Source of the DNA: Trebonia sp963836195
GTDB taxonomy: Bacteria; Actinomycetota; Actinomycetes; Streptosporangiales; Streptosporangiaceae
Assembly (NCBI GenBank): GCA_963836195.1
Contig: CAWIIX010000030.1
Span: 248,001 to 312,000, forward strand
Direction: 5' to 3'
Length of the DNA stretch: 64,000 bases
Part shown: one piece after another, positions 58,983-64,000 of the stretch
Numbering within the stretch: the first letter of the stretch is position 1
Layout: each line of letters opens with the position of its first letter
Made by a program: the position numbers and the translations under genes
Notes under the pieces: generated by a model
What the model was told of the DNA's origin: nothing
The model's database searches: none
The model's input: the letters and a program-made list of their open reading frames with translations, nothing else

Positions 58983-59937
58983 TCACGCGAGGCACGTCAG
59001 CCGTCTGCCGCCGTTATAGGCGACCATGTCCGCCAGCGCTCCGCCGACGTCGATCGGCCCGCCGCGCGGGATCCCCGCCAGCTCCGCGTACGCGCGGTGC
59101 AGGTTCCCGACCAGGCGCTCCGCGTCCGGCCAGCCGGCGAACCGGCCGAGATCAGCCTCCCGGGCCGCCTCGAGCGGCGTCAGGCCCGCCGCGCGGCCCT
59201 CGGCCGCCAGCTCGAGGACGAAGCCCAGGTAGTCGAGGGTGGCTTCGATCGGGGCGGTGCCCTCGAAGACGGGGCCGTGGCCGGGCACGACGGTCCGGGC
59301 CCCTAGCGGAAGCACGACCTCCTCGAGCGCCTCGACGCAGCCGGCCACCGACCCCATCAGCAGGAACGGCGTGCCGCCGTTGAACACCAGGTCGCCGCAG
59401 AACAGCACCGACGGCCCCGGAAACCACGCGAGCACGTCGTTGGTCGTGTGCGCGGGCCGTTCCGACGTGCTTGACGGTGATGCGGGTGTCCCCGGCGTGC
59501 AGCGCGATCTCGTCCGAGAACGTCAGGAACGGCGGCTCGAGCGGCAGCTGCCCCCAGTCCGGGTTGTCCCAGAACGGCTGGTCCCGAGCCGGGCCGTACG
59601 CGATCGCCTCGGCCCGGGCGCGCTCGTGGGCGACGATGGTCGCGGTCGGGAACAGCGCGTTCCCGAACGTGTGGTCGCCGTGATGGTGGGTGTTAACGAG
59701 GGTGCGCACCGGAGCCGCGGTCACGTCCCTGATCGCCGCGAGGTAGGCCCGGGTGCGCCGCTCGGTCGAGCACGCGTCGACGCTGAACACCCCCTGCGGC
59801 CCGACCACGAAACCGGTGTTGTTGATCCACCAGGTCCCGTCCGGCTGCACGTAGGCGTAGACCCCGTCGGCCACCTCGACGGTCCGCGGCCGTCCAGGCG
59901 ACGTGATCTCGTCCGCGCGCTCCGGCCCGTCGCTCAT
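58983..59937 (-). pseudogene. MBL-fold hydrolase (glyoxalase-II-like), frameshifted
   Basis: Metallo-beta-lactamase-fold protein in two frames. The first part (from ATG 59937) has the metal motif THHHGDHTFG and runs to HAGDTRITVKHVGTA. The second part resumes one frame away with DVLAWFPGPSVLFCGDLVFNGG and ARTVVPGHGPVF to the stop at 58983. Reading two Gs instead of three at 59454-59456 (plus strand) joins them as GTAAHTTNDVLAWF, restoring the expected third-His region and a protein of about 317 aa. The missing join is the only damage, and all metal ligands remain otherwise. Confidence 0.82.
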
Positions 59938-59946
59938 CGCCCCATC

Positions 59947-60120
59947 CTAGATGTCAGCGCCGCCCCCGCCGCGAGGGCACGCTGCGCGCTGGCCACCTTC
60001 ATGGTCGGCGTAGAGAAACGCCAGCCCTAGCGCCGACAGTCCGACCAGGCTTCCGCCGACGCACGCGACAGCAGCCCCACTGTTACCACGCACACCAAGC
60101 AGGACGGACATAGTGGTCAT
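59947..60120 (-). CDS. Possible small membrane protein (57 aa)
   Basis: Start at ATG 60120 (MTTMSVLLGVRGNSG), one hydrophobic stretch (VGGSLVGLSALGLAFLY), then a short polar tail. The stop lies 9 nt upstream of the MBL gene's start codon, so it might lead that transcript. Support is weak: the codon bias is less GC3-rich than neighbours, the ribosome site is poor, and I recognise no family. The rest of the 59938-60277 gap shows nothing else. Confidence 0.3.
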   Translation of the reverse strand: MTTMSVLLGVRGNSGAAVACVGGSLVGLSALGLAFLYADHEGGQRAACPRGGGGADI

Positions 60121-60277
60121 TGTGGGTCGTTCGGGTCGTATACCGCCCCCAACGGAACACGTTGAGCGCGTAGCCGAGAAACGAGCGCCCGTTCGGCACA
60201 CGATCATCGCTCCCGCCCACGCCAACCCACGCCCGCCGACCGGATTCGGCCTCGCCAGAGCCGGGTACGGCGCAACA

Positions 60278-60724
60278 ATGAGCCTGGCCGGCGGGTTCGG
60301 TGAGCACAACCTCGAAGATGTCGTCAACGTCCTGGTTCAAGTAGTCGAGGCGGCCGGCGCGGCGATCATCTTCGTCGGCGCGGTGATCGCGTTCGCGCGG
60401 TTCCTCCTCGTCGCCTTCCGGCGGGAGGGAATGGACCCGTTCGCGCAGGTCCGGCTCGACCTGGGGCGCTTCCTCGTGCTCGGCCTTGAGTTCCAGCTCG
60501 CGGCCGACATCCTCCGCACCGCCGTCGCGCCCAGCTTCACCGAGCTCGCCCAGCTGGCGACGGTGGCGGCCATCCGGACGGCGCTCAACTTCTTCCTCGG
60601 CCTCGAGATCAAGGAGGAAACCGAGCTCGTCCGGGCCAATAAGGCCGCCGCCGCACCAGTGACCCCCGCCCCGCCGCCAACGACCGGCGCCGCGCCGCCA
60701 GGGACCCCCGCCCAACCGCCGTGA
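60278..60724 (+). CDS. DUF1622 family membrane protein
   Basis: A 148-aa membrane protein. ATG 60278 (MSLAGGFGEHNLEDVVNVLV) is the natural start; the frame is open upstream but without family sequence. Hydrophobic segments are VEAAGAAIIFVGAVIAFARFLL, a central LGLEFQLAADILRTAV and LAQLATVAAIRTALNFFLGLE. The ends are Ala/Pro-rich. DUF1622 has no known function, though a channel or small transporter is plausible. It overlaps the next small membrane gene (GTGA at 60721). Confidence 0.85.
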   Translation: MSLAGGFGEHNLEDVVNVLVQVVEAAGAAIIFVGAVIAFARFLLVAFRREGMDPFAQVRLDLGRFLVLGLEFQLAADILRTAVAPSFTELAQLATVAAIRTALNFFLGLEIKEETELVRANKAAAAPVTPAPPPTTGAAPPGTPAQPP

Positions 60725-60978
60725 TCTCCATCGTGAGCCGCGACGCAGCCCTGATCGTCGCCGCGGCCGGCCTCATCGTCGCCACCGTGGCGCTCGTCAG
60801 GACCCGGCGGGCCCCGTTGGCGCTGGCGCTGCTGCTTGACTTCTTTACCGCGGCCGCCCTGCTCCACCTGGCTGGCCCGCCGACCTGGTCGGCCCTCGGC
60901 GCCGCCGCCCTGACCATCGCTATCCGCCAACTGGCCAGCCACGCCCTAACGGGCGCCGGAGGCGCGCGCCATCGATAG
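60721..60978 (+). CDS. Small membrane protein paired with DUF1622
   Basis: An 85-aa protein beginning at GTG 60721, overlapping the DUF1622 stop. It has two or three hydrophobic stretches (ALIVAAAGLIVATVALV, LALALLLDFFTAAALLHLA and LGAAALTIAIRQL). The overlap and the shared membrane character suggest that the two proteins form one complex. I do not recognise a named family. It ends 12 nt before the peptidase-like gene. Confidence 0.7.
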   Translation: MISIVSRDAALIVAAAGLIVATVALVRTRRAPLALALLLDFFTAAALLHLAGPPTWSALGAAALTIAIRQLASHALTGAGGARHR

Positions 60979-60981
60979 GAT
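60976..60981 (+). promoter_or_regulatory. -10 element TAGGAT of a leaderless promoter
   Basis: TAGGAT, 8 nt, then ATG 60990. It overlaps the stop codon of the upstream small membrane gene. Confidence 0.45.
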
Positions 60982-60989
60982 TCACCTTC

Positions 60990-61592
60990 ATGCGCCACCC
61001 GGTCCCGTGGATCACCCAGTACGCGTCACCGTCCCTGATCAAGGCCATCGCGTACCACGGGCATCCGCGGGGCGAGGATCCGCGCTGGCGGGAGAGCGGC
61101 GCGCCGGACCCCGAGACCTACGCGGCGTGGTGCTCGCGCTGGTGCGGCATGGCCTGCTTCCGGATGGCGCTGCTGGCCAGGGACGGCGTGGCCCCGACCC
61201 TGTACGAGCTCGCGCTCGGCGCCGCCGAGTACGACGCCTACGTCGACGGGCCCGACCGTCCCCGGGGCCTGATCTACCGGCCCTTCGCCGAATACGCCCG
61301 GGACAAGCACGCGATGGAGGCCGAGGTGATCACCGAGCTCGACCCCGCCCGGCTAGCGGCCGAACTGGACGCGGGGAGGCTGGTCATCGCGTCGGTCAGC
61401 TCGCAGATCCGGCTGCCCAACACCGAGCCGACCCGCGCCGGCGGTCACCTGGTGCTGGTCACCGGTCACGCCGACGGCCTGGTCACCTTCCACGACCCGG
61501 CCGGCCACACCCCCCAAGCAGGCGTCGCCACGCTCGCGATGCCCGTCTTCGACCGCTTCGCCGCCCACCGAGGCGTCGCCCTCCAGCTCTAG
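60990..61592 (+). CDS. C39-like (papain-fold) peptidase family protein
   Basis: A 200-aa protein of the peptidase C39-like family. The catalytic Cys is in WCGMACFRMALLA (Cys52), the His in GGHLVLVTGHADG and the Asp in FHDPAGHTP. There is no signal peptide, so it acts in the cytoplasm or is released otherwise. ATG 60990 is probably leaderless. The neighbours do not suggest a peptide substrate. Confidence 0.82.
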   Translation: MRHPVPWITQYASPSLIKAIAYHGHPRGEDPRWRESGAPDPETYAAWCSRWCGMACFRMALLARDGVAPTLYELALGAAEYDAYVDGPDRPRGLIYRPFAEYARDKHAMEAEVITELDPARLAAELDAGRLVIASVSSQIRLPNTEPTRAGGHLVLVTGHADGLVTFHDPAGHTPQAGVATLAMPVFDRFAAHRGVALQL

Positions 61593-61664
61593 CCGGGTGC
61601 TGCGTAATTTCCCTGGCGAACTTCACGGCCTGGCAGGACGGGTAGTGGCTCCGGACGTCTATGC

Positions 61665-62099
61665 TCAGCCGGCGGCCGCGAGCGCGCCGTCGACCCAGGT
61701 CCGCAGGGCGGCCAAGGGGACGGCGCCGGTCTGCCGGGCGGTCACCTGCCCGCGACGCAGTACCAGCAGGGTGGGGATGGCCTGGACGCCGAACCGTTGC
61801 GAGGTCTGCGGCGAGTTGTCGACGTTCACCTTGACCAGCTTGACCTTGCCTGCCAGGTCGCTGGCGAGTTGCTCCAGCGCGGGGCTAACCGTGCGGCAAG
61901 GCCCGCACCAGGGTGCCCACAAGTCGACGACGACCGGGATCTTGGCGGCCTCGGCGACCTCGCCGAAGGTGGAGTCGTCGGCGTCAGCGATCCACGGCAG
62001 CGCCTGATGGCACTTGCCGCACCGCGGCGTCCCGGCCGCTGTGGCCGGGACCCGGTTCGCCTGGCCGCAGTGCCGGCACCGGACAAGCCCAGTTGTCAT
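61665..62099 (-). CDS. trxC: Thioredoxin with N-terminal zinc ribbon (thioredoxin 2 type)
   Basis: A 144-aa thioredoxin. The N-terminal zinc ribbon has C8-x2-C11 and C27-x2-C30 (CRHCG and CGKCH). The thioredoxin fold carries the WCGPC active site at residues 64-68 (LWAPWCGPCRTVSP) and the cis-Pro in VQAIPTLLVLRRG. This matches thioredoxin 2 (TrxC), a disulfide reductase with a redox-sensitive zinc site. The ATG at 62099 lies 6 nt after a GATAAT, so the transcript is probably leaderless. It stands alone. Confidence 0.92.
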   Translation of the reverse strand: MTTGLVRCRHCGQANRVPATAAGTPRCGKCHQALPWIADADDSTFGEVAEAAKIPVVVDLWAPWCGPCRTVSPALEQLASDLAGKVKLVKVNVDNSPQTSQRFGVQAIPTLLVLRRGQVTARQTGAVPLAALRTWVDGALAAAG

Positions 62100-62105
62100 G
62101 GTCTC

Positions 62106-62111
62106 ATTATC
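62106..62111 (-). promoter_or_regulatory. -10 element GATAAT (minus strand), leaderless thioredoxin promoter
   Basis: On the minus strand GATAAT-GAGACC-ATG at 62099. Five of six bases match TATAAT. No ribosome site is present. Confidence 0.45.
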
Positions 62112-62271
62112 CAGCCTCAGCGCGCCACGCTAGTCCTGGCCAGTGTCGGACGCATCCACGACCAGGCCCGGAAGCGACTCCACCGCTGTCACACCCTGGC
62201 GGCCAGCGTGCGGAGTGAATGCGGTTCCGCTCGTGCTACGACTATGGGCGGTTTGGCATGCCGCTGTCGCT

Positions 62272-62277
62272 TACCCT
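62272..62277 (+). promoter_or_regulatory. -10 element TACCCT of a leaderless promoter
   Basis: TACCCT, 7 nt, then ATG 62285. It supports that start over the upstream in-frame ATGs. Confidence 0.45.
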
Positions 62278-62284
62278 TCGTGGC

Positions 62285-63073
62285 ATGGTGCGGTCGATTG
62301 ACAACGCTGTGTACGACCGGCTGGGAGGGTCGTGGTGGGATGAAACGAGCCCGCTGAACGTTCTGCACGGCAGCGTCACGCCGGGCCGGTTCGCCTATTT
62401 CCGCAGTGTGCTCGCCCGGCAGTTCGGTGCCGGGGCAGGCGGAGTGCGGGTGCTGGACATCGGCTGCGGCGGCGGGTTCCTGGCCGAGGAGTTCGCGGCC
62501 CTCGGCTACCGGGTGACCGGGGTCGACCCATCAGGGGCGTCGGTCGGCGCGGCGCGCGCCCACGCGGCCGGACGGGGCCTGAGCATCGACTACCGGGTCG
62601 GAGCCGGCGAGGACCTGCCGGTGCCCGACGTCGGCTTCAGCGTGGCCTGCTGCTGTGACGTCCTCGAGCACGTATCTGACGTGGACCGGGTGATCAGTGA
62701 GACGGCCCGCGTGCTCGAACCCGGCGGACTGTTCCTGTTCGACACCCTCAACCGCACCCGCGTCAGCAAACTGCTCGCGATCAACGCGGCGCAGCGGTGG
62801 CGGCTGACCCGGCTCACCGACATCGCGTTCCACGACTGGGACATGTTCATCACGCCCGCCGAGCTGGCCGCCGTCCTGGAACGCCACGGGCTCGCCCCCG
62901 GCGAGACGACCGGCCTCGGCGCCCGCGCAACGCCCCTCACCGCGCTCCGCAGCCTGGCCAGCGCCCGGCTGGGGCGAATCACCTACGGGGAACTCAGCCG
63001 CCGACTAAACGTAGGGCAGGTCAGCAGCACCGCCGTCTCCTACATGGGGTACGCCATCAAGGCAAGACAGTAG
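62285..63073 (+). CDS. UbiG-like SAM-dependent methyltransferase
   Basis: Class I methyltransferase, 262 aa. It resembles UbiG-type O-methyltransferases: IDNAVYDRLGGSWWDETSPL near the start, SAM motif I VLDIGCGGGFLAEEF (residues about 56-70), VDPSGASVG, then DVLEHVSDVDRVI and LEPGGLFLFDTLNRT, ending VSSTAVSYMGYAIKARQ. UbiG acts in ubiquinone synthesis, but actinomycetes use menaquinone, so its real substrate is a different phenol or is unknown. The start is ATG 62285 by the upstream -10 element. Confidence 0.86.
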   Translation: MVRSIDNAVYDRLGGSWWDETSPLNVLHGSVTPGRFAYFRSVLARQFGAGAGGVRVLDIGCGGGFLAEEFAALGYRVTGVDPSGASVGAARAHAAGRGLSIDYRVGAGEDLPVPDVGFSVACCCDVLEHVSDVDRVISETARVLEPGGLFLFDTLNRTRVSKLLAINAAQRWRLTRLTDIAFHDWDMFITPAELAAVLERHGLAPGETTGLGARATPLTALRSLASARLGRITYGELSRRLNVGQVSSTAVSYMGYAIKARQ

Positions 63074-63210
63074 CGGCCGTCCGGGAACTCGTCCGGCCAG
63101 CCCCCGATCGCGACATGGTCGGTCGCCTCATCCTCGGAGGTCGTTTCCGCTGCATCCCCAACTGGCCAGTCTACGTTCGCGGTGGCAAGCGGTCGGCAGG
63201 CTCATGCCTT

Positions 63211-63216
63211 TAGGGT
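63211..63216 (+). promoter_or_regulatory. -10 element TAGGGT of a leaderless promoter
   Basis: TAGGGT, 7 nt, then GTG 63224. It decides the start of the following unknown gene. Confidence 0.45.
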
Positions 63217-63223
63217 TTGTGCC

Positions 63224-63880
63224 GTGTCTGACAACATGTGGCCGTTGCGCTGGTTCCACTACGACGAGGGAATCGATTCCTCGGAGGTCTATCTTCTGGA
63301 CGGTCCCGGCGAAGCAGAACTCATGTCCCGCGACGAGGCGCTGGCTATCGCCCGGGACCAGGGCCTGCACCTGATCGCAGAATGGCCTGAGCACCGGACG
63401 ACCGGGCCGGCATGCTGCAAGATCGGGACGCTCTCGTTGCCCGTCAGCTGGGAGCAGATCCCAGAACTGGCACAGGCGGGCGAGCCAGACCCACTGCTGT
63501 GGTTCGAGGCGCCGTGCGGCGGCCGGGACCTGCTGGCCGGCAACGGCGGCACCTACCCCGGCCGGATGGCCGCGTGGTGCCCGGACCGGCAGGTCAGCTA
63601 CAACGTGTCCCTGGCCGAGATGGGTCAGATGTCGCAGCAGTCCAGGTACTACGTAGCCGGGTTCCTCGCCGGGAACCAACCCGGCCCGCCCCCTCCGCCG
63701 GACCCCGACGACGATATCGACCCTGGCGACCTGACCGCCTGGCAGGCCGCTGTCGGCCGGTTCCGCCGCACCGGCCTGTGGCTCGGCCGATGGCGTACCT
63801 GCCAGACCTGCGGCCGTGTCCTGCTCCCCGACACCGCCGCGGAGAACTGCCAGGAACACCTCCAGAACCAGCCTTCATAG
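63224..63880 (+). CDS. Hypothetical protein with C-terminal zinc-ribbon-like motif
   Basis: Not recognised. 218 aa from GTG 63224 (SDNMWPLRWFHYDEGID). Soluble, with no signal peptide. Features are a Pro-rich, acidic linker near residue 155 (PPPPPDPDDDIDPGD) and a final block GRWRTCQTCGRVLLPDTAAE followed by NCQEH. That block has the spacing CxxC...CxxH of a small zinc-binding ribbon. Codon use is normal for the window, so it is probably a real gene. The remaining 120 bases to the window end show no gene. Confidence 0.65.
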   Translation: MSDNMWPLRWFHYDEGIDSSEVYLLDGPGEAELMSRDEALAIARDQGLHLIAEWPEHRTTGPACCKIGTLSLPVSWEQIPELAQAGEPDPLLWFEAPCGGRDLLAGNGGTYPGRMAAWCPDRQVSYNVSLAEMGQMSQQSRYYVAGFLAGNQPGPPPPPDPDDDIDPGDLTAWQAAVGRFRRTGLWLGRWRTCQTCGRVLLPDTAAENCQEHLQNQPS

Positions 63881-64000
63881 CAGGCTGTTCCGAGCACTCA
63901 AACCGGAGGACCAGGCGCATCGACGGAGAAGCTAACGATCGGCGATCCGGGTGCATGCCCGCCCTGGCCGTAGCCGGAGTCCTTGCTCGGTCGACTGCCG

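Overview
The window is GC-rich DNA with compact, strongly GC3-biased genes. It encodes an F420-type luciferase-like monooxygenase, a DUF1707 protein, a SigE-type ECF sigma factor, a large LuxR (LAL-type) regulator and many apparently leaderless genes. Together these point to an actinomycete (Actinomycetota), most likely a soil or mycelial one. I cannot place it below phylum or class from sequence alone. I see no rRNA, tRNA, CRISPR array, prophage or transposase gene; the window looks like ordinary chromosome.

Layout. 1-9.5 kb: metabolic and stress singletons, namely a Ser/Gly nonapeptide-repeat protein, a flavin disulfide reductase, EthD-like and OsmC-like proteins, a DMT exporter, two alpha/beta hydrolases, two metallo-beta-lactamase-fold hydrolases and a MOSC/ferredoxin-reductase/[2Fe-2S] fusion. 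9.5-13.5 kb: a second DMT protein, an F420-type LLM oxidoreductase, a DUF1707 protein, an SDR and a palindrome flanked by 17-bp direct repeats. 13.5-27.8 kb: a large catabolic cassette on the + strand. It holds two Gfo/Idh/MocA dehydrogenases, a complete oligopeptide-type ABC importer, two DUF4438 proteins, a GntR/FCD regulator, a VOC protein and the TldD/TldE protease pair. Two identical palindromic sites (ATAGTCGACAAT) lie over the promoters of its first two transcription units and fit a GntR repressor. Four of its genes carry a frame lesion. 27.8-34.2 kb: a HIT-like protein, a DUF2252 protein, a secreted glycosidase-like protein and an MFS transporter. 34.2-40.2 kb (minus strand): pyruvate carboxylase and a large secreted alkaline-phosphatase-fold protein. 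40.3-46.3 kb (minus strand): a second, separate peptide ABC importer, divergent from a tandem pair of ArsR-type regulators. 46.5-57 kb: those regulators, DUF4230, a methyltransferase, a sigma factor with a membrane partner, fumarase, a LAL regulator and DUF488. 57-64 kb: a GH3 glycosidase, a frameshifted MBL hydrolase, a DUF1622 pair, a C39-like peptidase, thioredoxin, a UbiG-like methyltransferase and an unknown zinc-ribbon protein.

How it fits together. The most coherent unit is 13.5-27.8 kb. It imports a peptide-like compound, oxidises or reduces it with Gfo/Idh/MocA enzymes and probably cleaves it with TldD/TldE, under an FCD-type GntR regulator. The substrate cannot be read from the sequence. 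The lesions are an amber stop plus four one-base gains (three in the cassette and one in the MBL gene). At least three of the four gains lie in short homopolymers, so they may be sequencing errors rather than decay. The window is also rich in hexanucleotide or minisatellite tracts inside or between genes, at 14.2, 20.5, 41.4 and 55.4 kb.
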